A stretch of 64,000 bases of DNA from an uncultured Bacteroidota bacterium (GCA_937873155.1 CALMVZ010000012.1:350333-414332); one strand, 5' to 3'; positions 26,989-36,437 are shown, numbered from the stretch's first letter. Notes: a model not told the origin generated them from the sequence alone. Translations and numbers: made by a program.

Positions 26989-27552
26989 ATGGGAGCTAAA
27001 AAGAAACTATCAGCTGATCAAAGCAAAGAATTGCTAAAGGTATTGCAAAACCGTTTCGAAAAGAACATGAAACGCCATAAAGGAATTGATTGGACTAAGG
27101 TACAGGCCAAACTGGAAAAAAGTCCCGACAAATTATGGTCGTTGGAAGAAATGGAAATTACAGGCGGCGAACCGGACGTAATTGGCTTTGATAAAAAAAC
27201 GAATGAATTTATTTTCTGTGATTGCTCTGAAGAAACACCAAAAGGAAGAAGAAGTATGTGTTACGACAGAGCAGCATTGAACTCAAGAAAAGAACATAAA
27301 CCAAAGAATAGTGCCACTGATCTTGCAGACGAAATCGGCATTGAAATACTAAACGAAGAACAATACCGCGAATTACAAAAGCTGGGAGAATTTGACCTTA
27401 AAACATCAAGCTGGATCCAAACTCCGGCTGAGATAAGAAAACTGGGAGGCGCGCTTTTTTGTGACAGAAGATTTAATACAGTTTTCGTTTATCACAACGG
27501 AGCTGAATCTTATTATGCTGTAAGAGGATTCCGAGGAATACTGAAGGTTTAA
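26989..27552 (+). CDS. DUF4256 domain-containing protein
   Basis: 187 residues closely following the DUF4256 pattern: LLKVLQNRFEKNMKRHKGIDW, LWSLEEMEITGGEPDVI, FCDCSEETPKGRRSMCYDR and a C-terminal FCDRRFNTVFVYHNGAESYYAVRGFRG. The family is cytosolic and of unknown function. The motif E-x-T-GGEPDV and the CDCSxETPxGRR segment look like potential active-site residues, but no activity is known to me. It is isolated between the repeat region and a convergent MORN-repeat gene 13 bases away. Confidence 0.85.
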   Translation: MGAKKKLSADQSKELLKVLQNRFEKNMKRHKGIDWTKVQAKLEKSPDKLWSLEEMEITGGEPDVIGFDKKTNEFIFCDCSEETPKGRRSMCYDRAALNSRKEHKPKNSATDLADEIGIEILNEEQYRELQKLGEFDLKTSSWIQTPAEIRKLGGALFCDRRFNTVFVYHNGAESYYAVRGFRGILKV

Positions 27553-27565
27553 CTTATCTCAGAGT

Positions 27566-28621
27566 TTACTTAACGTATTCTCCATTCTCGTAGTTATCCG
27601 GTTTCGTATATGAGGTAGCGTTGTTATGATAATAAACGTGAGAACCGTGCGGCAAACCGTTCTTAAATTCAATCGACATATTCAAACTCCCGTTTGAATC
27701 AAAAACTTTTAATTTCCCTTCAGGCCTGCCGCTAATATAATTAGCTATATACTTCAACCCAAACTGATAAAAAATAAATTCTCCGTTCGCGAGATTCCCG
27801 TCTTTGTCATAACAAATGCGTTCGCCGGACATTTTATTATTCTTATATGCCCCTTGATACTTAACATTTCCGTTCTCATGATAGAAACTGAAAGGCCCGT
27901 TTCTTTCTCCATTTTCATATTGCATTTTACAGGAAAGAATTTCATGGTCATAATAATACAATGACTCACCGTGCACTTTACCATTCTTAAAATGAGTTAT
28001 TGTTTGTTTTAATCCGCTTTCGTAAAACGTCATTTTCAAATTGCTTGATCCCCAATCCGAGATCTTACCGTTCTTATAAAACTTTATTTTTAGACTGTCG
28101 GCATAATTTAATTCCAGTATTTCGCCGCTATCATAATACCATTTATAAATACCTTTTACCTTTCCATTTGAATAAACTCCCTCACCTTTAACAGAACCGG
28201 CTTCAGTATACCGAAGATATTCACCGTCCATTTTTCCATCAGCATTAAATGTACTTTTTTGCTTTACAATTCCTGAGTTATAATAAGAGATAAGATCTCC
28301 TTGTTGTCTATTATTACCCCAACTACCCTTCTCACTTATATTTCCATTTTCAAAATAAGTTACATATGGTCCAGATGCTTTTCCATCCTTAAATTCAATA
28401 CTGCTTTTTATTTTACCGCTTTTATAATATGCTATCCACACACCGGATTTACGGCCATTTACATAAGAGCCTTCCGATAATAGAACCTTGCTTCCATCAA
28501 TATCTTTGAATTCCTTCCAGTAACCTTGCCTGCAACCCAAACTATCAGTTATATTCTCCTGTGCAGTGCATAGCATCGAGGAAAATAAGAACACTGATAA
28601 TACTATCGTAATTAATCTCAT
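27566..28621 (-). CDS. Secreted MORN-repeat (YwqK-type) protein
   Basis: I choose the ATG at 28621 (MRLITIVLSVFLF), which gives a proper signal peptide ending at CTAQ; the longer frame adds 19 unsupported residues. The mature part consists of about a dozen MORN_2 variants such as GVWIAYYKSGKIKSSIEFKDG and GPYVTYFENGNISEKG. Such proteins are abundant in Bacteroidota and are often labelled 'YwqK family antitoxin', although a toxin partner is absent here. Probably a surface or periplasmic scaffold. Function unknown. Confidence 0.8.
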   Translation of the reverse strand: MRLITIVLSVFLFSSMLCTAQENITDSLGCRQGYWKEFKDIDGSKVLLSEGSYVNGRKSGVWIAYYKSGKIKSSIEFKDGKASGPYVTYFENGNISEKGSWGNNRQQGDLISYYNSGIVKQKSTFNADGKMDGEYLRYTEAGSVKGEGVYSNGKVKGIYKWYYDSGEILELNYADSLKIKFYKNGKISDWGSSNLKMTFYESGLKQTITHFKNGKVHGESLYYYDHEILSCKMQYENGERNGPFSFYHENGNVKYQGAYKNNKMSGERICYDKDGNLANGEFIFYQFGLKYIANYISGRPEGKLKVFDSNGSLNMSIEFKNGLPHGSHVYYHNNATSYTKPDNYENGEYVK

Positions 28622-28697
28622 CGGAAAAGAATTAAAGATTACTCTAATAAAGCTATTCAAAATATTGAAGGATGTCAATACCTGAACTGTTAAATGT

Positions 28698-29972
28698 TCA
28701 GGTCTTCTGCTTTTTCTTCTTAGCAGCAGGGAACAAAATATTGTTAAGGATCAAACGATAACCCGGTGAGTTCGGGTGCAGACTAAGATCTGTTGGTGGA
28801 TCCTCTACCCTGTGCAGATAATCTTCAGGGTCATGCCCTCCGTAAAACGTCCATGTGCCTTTACCATGCTCTCCATGTATATAGCGCGCTTCATTAAACG
28901 CTTTTGATTCTCCTAATACCAGCACATTCTTTTTCACATACTGCTTATTGAAAGCAACTGTTTGCCCCCAAAAAGCCTTTACTGTTGTCTCATGGTTTTG
29001 ATTTAACATGGTTGGAACGGGATCCCACTTTGCAGAGAAATCAAATAGAGTAAACACATCATTCTCTTTGGTCATACCATATTGTTGCTGACGTGTGCTA
29101 TAAGTATCGATAGTGGAGAATTCATATTCCAATGGATTGACCATTAATTTATATTTTTCAAACGCATAGCCTCTTGAGAAATCTAACTTTGTGTTCATAC
29201 TCGGATCAGCAGGATCGTGATCGTGCATTTCAGCACAAATATCCACACCTTCTGCTGCCAAAGCAATATCATAACTATCGGTTGCACTACACATCGCGAA
29301 TAAGAATCCGCCACCAAAAACATATTCATTTATTTTTTTTGCAACAGCTAATTTTAACTGCGACACTTTATTGAAACCAAATTTCTTTGCCATAGCTTCA
29401 TTCTCTTTCACTTCTGCCTGGTACCATGGGGCATGACGGAACTGCGCATAAAAACGGCCGTATTGCCCTGTAAAATCTTCGTGATGTAAATGCAGCCAAT
29501 CGTACTCAGCCAATTTTCCATTCATTAATTCTTCATCGTATACAATATCGTAAGGAATTTCCGCGTAAGTCAATACTAATGTAACGGCATCGTCCCAGGG
29601 TTGTTTTGTTTTAGGCGAATAAACTGCAACACGCGGTGCTTTTTCTAATTTAATTGCATCCTGGTTAACTTCCGGATTTGAGATCTCTGCAAGAATTGCT
29701 GATGATTGTGCGTCAGAAATGATCTCATAACTTACACCGCGAATGATACATTCATTACTCACCGGTTTTGCATTCGGGATCATGAAACTACCGCCCCGGT
29801 AATTTAATAACCACTGAATCTCCAGTTCACCTTTCAGCGCCCAATAAGCAATTCCGTATGCTTTTAAATGATTCTTTTGCGTTTCATCCATTGGAATAAG
29901 GATAAAACTCGCCTTAAGGCTATGAAACCCCAGGAATAAAATTGAAAAGAATATTATTAGCGGTCTCCGCAC
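28698..29972 (-). CDS. Conserved secreted protein with GATase1-like core (often mislabelled asparagine synthetase B)
   Basis: 424 residues with a signal peptide (FLGFHSLKAS). The opening ILIPMDETQKNHLKAYGIAYWAL, the PWDDAVTLVLTYAEIPYDIVYDEE segment and FGGGFLFAMCSATDSYDIAL are strongly conserved in a Bacteroidota family. The last has a glycine-rich elbow with Cys, like a class I glutamine-amidotransferase nucleophile loop. To my knowledge databases often call this family 'asparagine synthetase B', but it has neither the MCG glutaminase nor the SGGLDSS loop. The true AsnB is at 11054. Substrate unknown; periplasmic location likely. Confidence 0.65.
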   Translation of the reverse strand: MRRPLIIFFSILFLGFHSLKASFILIPMDETQKNHLKAYGIAYWALKGELEIQWLLNYRGGSFMIPNAKPVSNECIIRGVSYEIISDAQSSAILAEISNPEVNQDAIKLEKAPRVAVYSPKTKQPWDDAVTLVLTYAEIPYDIVYDEELMNGKLAEYDWLHLHHEDFTGQYGRFYAQFRHAPWYQAEVKENEAMAKKFGFNKVSQLKLAVAKKINEYVFGGGFLFAMCSATDSYDIALAAEGVDICAEMHDHDPADPSMNTKLDFSRGYAFEKYKLMVNPLEYEFSTIDTYSTRQQQYGMTKENDVFTLFDFSAKWDPVPTMLNQNHETTVKAFWGQTVAFNKQYVKKNVLVLGESKAFNEARYIHGEHGKGTWTFYGGHDPEDYLHRVEDPPTDLSLHPNSPGYRLILNNILFPAAKKKKQKT

Positions 29973-30180
29973 GAATTAAAGTTACGAAAATATGGGATGT
30001 CAGGTGCCTTTTTTCAGGAATTTTAACAGCAGTATCTTTTCGCTGGTATTTTCGTTACTATTTTAGTGGGATTTTGCGGCTTTGTGCTTTAGTGGTTGCC
30101 TATTCTTCCCACGAAAACCCCAAAACACTAAATCCCACAAAAAGATTTTTAGAAAGAAGAAATTTTGTATCTTTAATATC

Positions 30181-30315
30181 ATGAAAAAAACAGCTAAACT
30201 CTTTGCTATCTTTTTTATTCTTTTCGGGATCATCGCAGCAGATTGTCAAACCCGTAAAGACTGCGGTGGCCGACGTAAAAAGAAGATCAAGACCAATATG
30301 GGCGGCTATATGTAA
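30181..30315 (+). CDS. Small exported basic peptide, 44 residues
   Basis: ATG at 30181: MKKTAKLFAIFFILFG signal, then AADCQTRKDCGGRRKKKIKTNMGGYM. Short secreted or lipid-anchored proteins ending in K-x-K-T-N-M-G-G-Y are familiar in Bacteroidota. The Cys at residue 22 is preceded by Asp, an unusual lipobox. A TATCTTTA box at 30168 would give a nearly leaderless message. Function unknown. Confidence 0.55.
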   Translation: MKKTAKLFAIFFILFGIIAADCQTRKDCGGRRKKKIKTNMGGYM

Positions 30316-30376
30316 CCTGTTACTTTCCTTCACTTTTAAATAAATTATATTATCTTAGTGACTGCCCCGCAGCACT

Positions 30377-31807
30377 ATGAGATTTGACCTTAAAATAAGC
30401 AACTCTTTTTTATGGATAACGGTCGCCCTTTTAATTAAAGGACTCTTCTTTTGGCTTCAGGTATATTCAAGTTACAAGGAAACCCAACCGCTTTTTGGAT
30501 ATTTCACTCATGATTCGGCAGAATACTACGGTTCGATGGAAAATTTCTATCTCAATGGGATCTATTCGCCTGATATACGAATGCCGGGACTTGGGGTGAT
30601 CTTTCTCTTGTTCCGGCTGTTCTTTGAAAAGAATGTAGTGTTAAACATTATTTTGATCCTGCAATGGCTGGTTTCGTCGGTAGCTATTTATACACTTTCA
30701 ATTACTGCCAGCCGCATCTTTAAAAAAGAAAATGTGTTCTATTTTGTTTTTTTCATTTTCATTTTAACGCACTACATTTTTCTTTGGGACAATTTTCTGT
30801 TAAGCGAAAGCTTCTGTATTTCATTTTTCATTTTCGCAGTTTATTTTCTGCAGCGGTTTTTAGGCACAGCTAGAAAAAAATATCTTTTTTTCTCCGGCTT
30901 ATTCTTTACCTGGTGTGTTTTTACCAGGCCGGTTTTTTTTATATTTTACGGGACAGCAGCGATCTTCCTTGTATTTTACTTTATTAAAGAAAAAAGAGGG
31001 TTCAAAACCATATTAATAAATGGTATAGCATTTCTCCTGCTTTTCGCCGTGCTGGATTCTGCCTGGATCGCAAGAAATCTCGCCGTAAAAAACAAATTCA
31101 AGTACTTAAATGACATTGATTGGTATAATGCCTTGAATCCTTCTTCACCTGATCCGGCCCTGTACTTTTTCCTGGAGTCCTGGGGAGGTGATCTTGAAAA
31201 TGAAAGGCACTGGTTCGAAATAGATTACAAAATTGATTACCGGTACAGGGATACAGTTATACCTAGTCACATATATACCTCACAATTCAATAAAGACAGC
31301 TTAATACTGGTAAAGCAAAGAATACAATATTACAAGGCTCACCGGGGTGATTCGATTGTGGCTTTAATAAATAATTCGTTAATGAACTATACAGCCTCTG
31401 TAAAAAAAGAAAAACCTTTCTTATACTACATTGGTTCAGGAATGATATATATGAAGCGGCTCATATTCAGCGGTTACTTCACCTATAACACATTTGATGA
31501 TTCTTTTCAAAAGCTTCCCCTTATTAAAAAAGTATTCAAGCTCACAAGGGCTATTTTATTTTATCTCTTATTTTTTATTGGCCTTATTTATTCGGTAAAG
31601 CTTTTGCTTTCAAAAAAGAAGAACTTTTTACTCGTTCTGTTGATCGTGATCGCTTATTCTAATTTAATTTACATAGCCTTTTTCTTCAGAACCCCGGAAT
31701 TCAGATATGTTCTTCCGAGTACGGTCGTGTTCTTTTGCCTTACTTCGTTTGTTTTTGCCAAAGGCTGGGATAAACTAAAAGGAAGAACTACTTCTCCAGG
31801 ACAATAA
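30377..31807 (+). CDS. GT-C type membrane glycosyltransferase (ArnT/PMT-like)
   Basis: 476 residues with about ten to twelve membrane helices. The first outer loop has GYFTHDSAEYYGSMENFYLNG followed by DIRMPGLG, matching the D-x-x-x-Y motif and R-x-P-G loop of GT-C enzymes that use polyprenyl-phosphate sugars. A long periplasmic loop spans about 240-370 and the C-terminus returns to helices, with FFFRTPEFRYVLP near the end. Likely adds a sugar to a lipid or protein in the periplasm. It converges on the methyltransferase gene, overlapping 20 bases. Confidence 0.75.
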   Translation: MRFDLKISNSFLWITVALLIKGLFFWLQVYSSYKETQPLFGYFTHDSAEYYGSMENFYLNGIYSPDIRMPGLGVIFLLFRLFFEKNVVLNIILILQWLVSSVAIYTLSITASRIFKKENVFYFVFFIFILTHYIFLWDNFLLSESFCISFFIFAVYFLQRFLGTARKKYLFFSGLFFTWCVFTRPVFFIFYGTAAIFLVFYFIKEKRGFKTILINGIAFLLLFAVLDSAWIARNLAVKNKFKYLNDIDWYNALNPSSPDPALYFFLESWGGDLENERHWFEIDYKIDYRYRDTVIPSHIYTSQFNKDSLILVKQRIQYYKAHRGDSIVALINNSLMNYTASVKKEKPFLYYIGSGMIYMKRLIFSGYFTYNTFDDSFQKLPLIKKVFKLTRAILFYLLFFIGLIYSVKLLLSKKKNFLLVLLIVIAYSNLIYIAFFFRTPEFRYVLPSTVVFFCLTSFVFAKGWDKLKGRTTSPGQ

Positions 31808-32381
31808 TGGTTTCCATGCTGTCGGCAGGTTCTATCCATTGAACAATATTTTTTTCGAAAGGCACAAAAGCTTCCTTTAGTGTTTCTTTAGTGAATTTTA
31901 TTTTGGATTGTCCGGCTTTTGCTTTCGACATAAAAGCACCGAGCATCGATATTAGTCCATTGGAAGAGTTACTTACATTCTTTACACACTCCGATATGAT
32001 CAATTGTTTATTCGCAGAGTTAAACATTTTTGCAATGAATTTTTGCTGATCCGGGATACTATGATACAAAGCACCTTGTAATAAGATGTGATCGCTTTTT
32101 GGAATTTCATCATTCAGCATATCCAGCAAAACTGAATCGATATTCTTTGTTTTTGCACTATTCACAAAAATCGGATTTATATCAGCACAGGAATATTTAA
32201 TGTTTTTCCCTTTAAGATATTTATCATGAAAAAGCAGATCGCCCATGCATAATTCAAGCAACTGACAATTATCCGGAATTACTTTTTGTAAATGCGTATA
32301 ACGGGTGTCGTAATGGATCCCATACAATCTTTTCATTGTAAAGGCATATAATTTAGGGTGCCAGTATACAGGGCTTTGCAT
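31788..32381 (-). CDS. SAM-dependent methyltransferase-like protein
   Basis: 197 residues of class I methyltransferase type: QLLELCMGDLLFHDKYL in place of the usual E/DxGxGxG motif I (only one Gly kept), YSCADINPIFVNSA as motif post-I with the acidic residue, and SDHILLQGALYHSI as motif IV. It abuts the GT2 gene (stop to start with no gap) and probably acts in the same pathway. The target is unknown. The poor motif I lowers certainty of SAM binding. Confidence 0.6.
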   Translation of the reverse strand: MQSPVYWHPKLYAFTMKRLYGIHYDTRYTHLQKVIPDNCQLLELCMGDLLFHDKYLKGKNIKYSCADINPIFVNSAKTKNIDSVLLDMLNDEIPKSDHILLQGALYHSIPDQQKFIAKMFNSANKQLIISECVKNVSNSSNGLISMLGAFMSKAKAGQSKIKFTKETLKEAFVPFEKNIVQWIEPADSMETIIVLEK

Positions 32382-33092
32382 TTACTTCTGCTGTTTTTTG
32401 TATTTCCTTAATTGGTTCAGGTAATGAATAGAATCTGCGATCACATTTACAGTTGATTTTTTAGTATTATCCCTTAAGAACTCAACATCGATCTCGATAA
32501 CATTCAGTTTACTATTAAAACAATGCATCACAAACTCTGTGTCCCAGAACCAATGATCATTCGTTTTTGTTTTAAAGAACTCCTCCAATGTGCTTTTTCT
32601 GAAAAATTTATACCCCGCTTCAGTATCTGAAAAAGAATGCTTCAATATTTTTTTATTTAAATTCTTATAATACTTACTAAGGGTATCACGGATCAAAGCA
32701 CGGACAACAGAATCGGAATAATACTTACGGTTAGCTATCGCGACATCAAAAACATCAAGCGCGTCAATGAATTGCGGAATATACCTCGGGCTTATTTCCA
32801 TATCAATGTCAATAAAACCAACATTATCTCCTTTTGAAGCCGCGAAACCTGTTTTTACAGCCGCCCCTCTTCCTTTATTGGTGTCGTGATAAATGAACTG
32901 AGCGTTCTTTAATTCCAATTCCAGGTTCTTAAGCAATTTCCTGGTATTATCCGTGCTTTTATCCTCGACAAAAATAAATTCAAAATCGAACTTGAATTTC
33001 TTGCTTTCTTTCTGTAGCAACCTGATACTGTTCTCAAGGTGGTCTGCCTCGTTATAGCAAGGAAGAATTATAGAAACAAATTTAGTACTCAT
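32382..33092 (-). CDS. Glycosyltransferase family 2, DPM1-like
   Basis: The start is set at ATG 33092 (MSTKFVSIILPCYNEADHL); the longer frame only adds 13 residues before the typical GT2 opening. Landmarks are FVEDKSTDNTRKLL, NKGRGAAVKTGF, GDNVGFIDIDMEISP (DxD-type) and SDTEAGYKFFRKS. It resembles dolichyl/polyprenyl-phosphate sugar synthases, which would supply donors for GT-C enzymes like the one at 30377. About 236 residues and no C-terminal membrane helices, so it is the short DPM1 form. Confidence 0.82.
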   Translation of the reverse strand: MSTKFVSIILPCYNEADHLENSIRLLQKESKKFKFDFEFIFVEDKSTDNTRKLLKNLELELKNAQFIYHDTNKGRGAAVKTGFAASKGDNVGFIDIDMEISPRYIPQFIDALDVFDVAIANRKYYSDSVVRALIRDTLSKYYKNLNKKILKHSFSDTEAGYKFFRKSTLEEFFKTKTNDHWFWDTEFVMHCFNSKLNVIEIDVEFLRDNTKKSTVNVIADSIHYLNQLRKYKKQQK

Positions 33093-33120
33093 TGGAGTAC
33101 CCAATGTACAATTTATTTTG

Positions 33121-33154
33121 AAAAAAATCAACCGATCACAATTTGTGACCGGTT
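33121..33154 (-). terminator. Terminator of recR
   Basis: A 12-bp stem with one mismatch (AACCGATCACAA with TTGTGACCGGTT) has an A-run (33121-33127) to its left, a T-run on the minus strand. The hairpin overlaps the recR stop codon. Confidence 0.75.
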
Positions 33155-33767
33155 ATTTCACGGAAAAGAAAGTAGAAAAAGGCTGCCTGTTGGTAATTGA
33201 CCTGCCGAGAGTGGCCTCATCAGCATATTCCAATTCATCACCAACGGCAATACCGCGGGCAATGGCAGAGAGATTTACATTATGTGGTGCAAGTTTCCTG
33301 TAAAGATAAAATGAAGTGGTCTCTCCTTCCATGGTGGCATTAAGAGCAAGAATGATCTCCTTTACGCTTCCGTCAGTCGTCCTGGAAATAAGAGATTCAA
33401 TATTCAAATGCCCCGGGCCAACGCCTTCCATTGGAGAGATGAGTCCTCCCAGAACGTGATACAATCCTTTATACAGGCCGGTATTTTCAATAGCCATTAC
33501 GTCCCTGTAATCCTGGACGACGCATAATAACGATTGATCACGCACTGCATTGGTGCAAATATCGCACACCGTGCTTTCGCAAATATTATGGCATTTATTA
33601 CAGAACTTAAGATCTGTTTTTAACTGGGTGATGATCTGCGCTAATTGCTCGGTATCGTTCTGCTTGATGAGATGCAAAACATAACGTAACGCGGTCTTTT
33701 TACCTACGCCCGGTAATTGGGCAAAAGTATCAACCGCCTGTTCAATTATTTTAGAGCTGAATTGCAA
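33153..33767 (-). CDS. recR: Recombination mediator RecR
   Basis: 204 residues. An N-terminal helix-hairpin-helix (QLPGVGKKTALRYVLHL) is followed by the four-Cys zinc finger (CNKCHNICESTVCDIC, about 57-72) and a Toprim domain (LLCVVQDYRDVMAIENTG, then LALNATMEGETTSFYL). RecR acts with RecO in loading RecA at single-stranded gaps. Full length and no anomalies. Divergent from the SSS symporter gene. Confidence 0.95.
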   Translation of the reverse strand: MQFSSKIIEQAVDTFAQLPGVGKKTALRYVLHLIKQNDTEQLAQIITQLKTDLKFCNKCHNICESTVCDICTNAVRDQSLLCVVQDYRDVMAIENTGLYKGLYHVLGGLISPMEGVGPGHLNIESLISRTTDGSVKEIILALNATMEGETTSFYLYRKLAPHNVNLSAIARGIAVGDELEYADEATLGRSITNRQPFSTFFSVK

Positions 33768-33809
33768 CCTTGCAAATTTACGCCTTTATGCCTTTCTCTC
33801 AGGGACAGC

Positions 33810-33831
33810 AATTGTTAAACTATTAACAATT
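33810..33831. promoter_or_regulatory. Palindrome in the recR/symporter divergent region
   Basis: Perfect 9-base arms AATTGTTAA and TTAACAATT around ACTA. Size and symmetry fit a dimeric repressor site; no regulator can be named. Confidence 0.4.
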
Positions 33832-33935
33832 ATGAGTTTTTGGGTGTGAAGAATTAATTGATTTAACACTTTAACAAGAAGGATAATTCATCATTTTTAC
33901 TTCTGCAATTATAACCTCTTAAATCGCCATTTAAA

Positions 33936-35420
33936 GTGTCGCCCCTGCTCATAATAAGTTTCATTGTTGTTTACTTCTGTTTTTTAATGGGAATTGCCTG
34001 GTATACCTCCCGTAAAAGCACAGCCGATTCTTATTTTTTGGGGAATAAAGCTTCTCCATGGTATGCGGTGGCTTTCGGAATGATCGGTGATTCGCTAAGC
34101 GGCGTTACGTATATTTCCGTGCCGGGAAAAGTTGGAGGCGCCCATTTTTCTTATTTGCAATTGGTTCTCGGATACTTTGTCGGGTATTTTATCATTTCTC
34201 ACATCTTATTACCGCTCTATTACAAACTCAATTTAACCTCGATCTACGAATACCTGAAAAGCCGTTTTGGGAAAAACACCCAAAAAACAGGCGCGTTATT
34301 TTTTATCCTTTCACGCATATTAGGTGCGGCAGGCCGACTCTATCTTGTGGCAGGAGTGATCCAATTATTTGTATTCGATCAGTTCACAACCTTTCATGTC
34401 CCTTTCTGGGTAAGCGTTTCCGTTATTCTTGCTTTGATGTTATTGTATACTTACAGGGGCGGGATCAAAACGTTGGTGTGGACCGATACCTTTCAATCCT
34501 TGTTCCTTGTTTTAGGCGTGGTTCTTTCGATTGCAGCTATCATAAACAAGTTAGACATCTCGTTCTTTGATGCTGTTTCAAATGTTGCAGCATCAGAATA
34601 TACGGAGACATTTTTCTGGGACTGGAAGAAGTCTAATTTCTTTTTCAAGGAATTTTTGGGCGGGATCTTTATTGCTGTTGCAATGACGGGCCTTGACCAA
34701 AACATGATGCAGAAAAATTTAAGCTGTAAAAGTTTGGGCGACGCACAAAAGAACATTTTTTGGTTCAGTGTGATCATGGTGATCGTAAACATTTTCTTTT
34801 TATCACTTGGTGCGCTTCTCTATATCTATTATAACCAAAGTGGAATTACGATCCCTGCCAATGCTGAAACCGGAAAGATCCTAACCGATAAAGTTTTTCC
34901 TAACCTAGCGCTAAATCATCTTGGTGTTTTTGCAGGGCTTGTTTTCATTATCGGATTAACAGCTGCCACATTCTCAAGTGCAGACAGCGTTCTGACCACA
35001 CTTACTACTTCTTTTTATATTGATATATTAGAATATGATAGAAACGAAAAACTGAACGAGGAACAAAAAAAGAAACGCCGTACTACCATTCATGTTCTTT
35101 TTGCAGTGATCTTATGGCTGGTGATATTAGTGTTTGATGCCCTTAATCAAAAAGCGATCATTGATACTATCCTTATGCTGGCAGGTTATACCTACGGTCC
35201 GTTGTTAGGCTTATTTACTTTAGGGTTATTCACTAAAATGAATTTAAACGACAAACTTGTACCTCTCATTTGTATCATTGCGCCAATGATCACCTATTTG
35301 TTGGCTAATACTTTTAAATCAGCGTTGGGTGATTACCAGATCGGAAATGAATTGATCCTGATAAACGCTTTAATCACAATTGTGCTGCTGAGTTCAATCC
35401 AAAAAAGAAGACCGGCTTAG
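33936..35420 (+). CDS. Sodium:solute symporter (SSS family)
   Basis: Starts at GTG (33936). 494 residues with about 13 membrane helices and the family landmarks SADSVLTTLTTSFYIDI in helix 8-9 (Na2-site region), SYFLGNKASPWYAVAFGMIGD near the N-terminus and RILGAAGRLYLVAGV. It imports a solute with Na+; the substrate cannot be read. No linked enzyme gene. It converges with the GT2 gene, overlapping 27 bases at the 3' ends. Confidence 0.85.
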   Translation: MSPLLIISFIVVYFCFLMGIAWYTSRKSTADSYFLGNKASPWYAVAFGMIGDSLSGVTYISVPGKVGGAHFSYLQLVLGYFVGYFIISHILLPLYYKLNLTSIYEYLKSRFGKNTQKTGALFFILSRILGAAGRLYLVAGVIQLFVFDQFTTFHVPFWVSVSVILALMLLYTYRGGIKTLVWTDTFQSLFLVLGVVLSIAAIINKLDISFFDAVSNVAASEYTETFFWDWKKSNFFFKEFLGGIFIAVAMTGLDQNMMQKNLSCKSLGDAQKNIFWFSVIMVIVNIFFLSLGALLYIYYNQSGITIPANAETGKILTDKVFPNLALNHLGVFAGLVFIIGLTAATFSSADSVLTTLTTSFYIDILEYDRNEKLNEEQKKKRRTTIHVLFAVILWLVILVFDALNQKAIIDTILMLAGYTYGPLLGLFTLGLFTKMNLNDKLVPLICIIAPMITYLLANTFKSALGDYQIGNELILINALITIVLLSSIQKRRPA

Positions 35421-36434
35421 TTCAGAAAAAGTTTTTTTCTTCCTGATAAAATGTTCAATAACGATATTTTTTTCGTACGCTTTCGCCATGGTGAATTTAA
35501 AATTGGGATGCTGTTTTGCTTTTTTACGTTTTGATAAAGTTCCCGGTAACCATCCGTAAAAAGCGAAATGTGCACGTATTACCGCAAAAAAATGTTTCGG
35601 TTGACCGTCAAATAAAAATTTGAAGGCTGCTACTCCATCCAGTTTCATCCTGAAAATGATCTTCCAGAACAAGAATTTTGAAGAATGATTCTTTGTGAGT
35701 GTAGTTAAATTGTTCCTGAAATTCAAAAAAGTTTTACGTGAACTTAATTTATTGAGGGTGCCGCCGCCGACATGATACACAACACTCTTTGGTTCTACAT
35801 AGATCTTATAACCAATGTTCTTTAAACGCCAGCAAAGATCGATCTCTTCCATATGCGCGAAATAATCGCCATCAAAACCTCCGACTTCCCAAAATGCTTT
35901 TGCACGGACGAACATACAAGCACCGGTAGCCCAAAACACTTCAGTTGGGTTATTATACTGCCCTTTATCTTCTTCTAATTCATTAAATACACGCCCCCTG
36001 CAGAACGGATAACCGTATTTATCAATATATCCGCCCGAAGCACCTGCATATTCAAATTTTGTACGGTTATTAAAATCCAAAATTTTGGGTTGGCAAGCAG
36101 CCACAGATGGATCAGCATCCATTAATGAAATAATATTCGTGATCCAGTCCTCAGACACTTCAACATCTGAATTCAATAAAACATAATATTCAGCATCAAC
36201 TTGCTTTAATGCTTCATTATAACCTTGGGCAAAACCACTGTTAATTTGGTTCTTAATGATCTGAACTGAAGGGTAATTAACTTGCAAATAATTTACAGAA
36301 TCATCCGATGAATTATTATCTGCAACAACTACTTTATGACCCGAAGAATGTTTAGTAACTGAAGGGAGGAACTGTTCTAAAAACTTTTTTCCGTTAAAAT
36401 TTAAAATAACTACAGCTACCCTGTTCCGTGACAT
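35394..36434 (-). CDS. Glycosyltransferase family 2 (rhamnosyltransferase-like)
   Basis: 346 residues: VAVVILNFNGKKFLEQFLPS opening, VVADNNSSDDSVNYL, NSGFAQGYNEALKQ, then YVLLNSDVEVSEDW (DxD-like), ATGACMFVRAKAFWEVGGFD and the FAHMEEIDLCWRLKNIGYK ED motif. This is the pattern of inverting GT2 enzymes building O-antigen or cell-wall glycans. It follows the GWxTD gene by 3 bases on the same strand. The sugar specificity is not determinable. Confidence 0.87.
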   Translation of the reverse strand: MSRNRVAVVILNFNGKKFLEQFLPSVTKHSSGHKVVVADNNSSDDSVNYLQVNYPSVQIIKNQINSGFAQGYNEALKQVDAEYYVLLNSDVEVSEDWITNIISLMDADPSVAACQPKILDFNNRTKFEYAGASGGYIDKYGYPFCRGRVFNELEEDKGQYNNPTEVFWATGACMFVRAKAFWEVGGFDGDYFAHMEEIDLCWRLKNIGYKIYVEPKSVVYHVGGGTLNKLSSRKTFLNFRNNLTTLTKNHSSKFLFWKIIFRMKLDGVAAFKFLFDGQPKHFFAVIRAHFAFYGWLPGTLSKRKKAKQHPNFKFTMAKAYEKNIVIEHFIRKKKTFSELSRSSFLD

Positions 36435-36437
36435 AAA

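Noticed and set aside
28698..29972. Asparagine synthetase B
   Set aside because: No N-terminal MCG glutaminase and no SGGLDSS loop; only the common database label suggests it.
30082..30180. Upstream extension of the small peptide gene at 30181
   Set aside because: The extension lacks a signal peptide and contains the -7-like box; the ATG at 30181 begins a proper signal.
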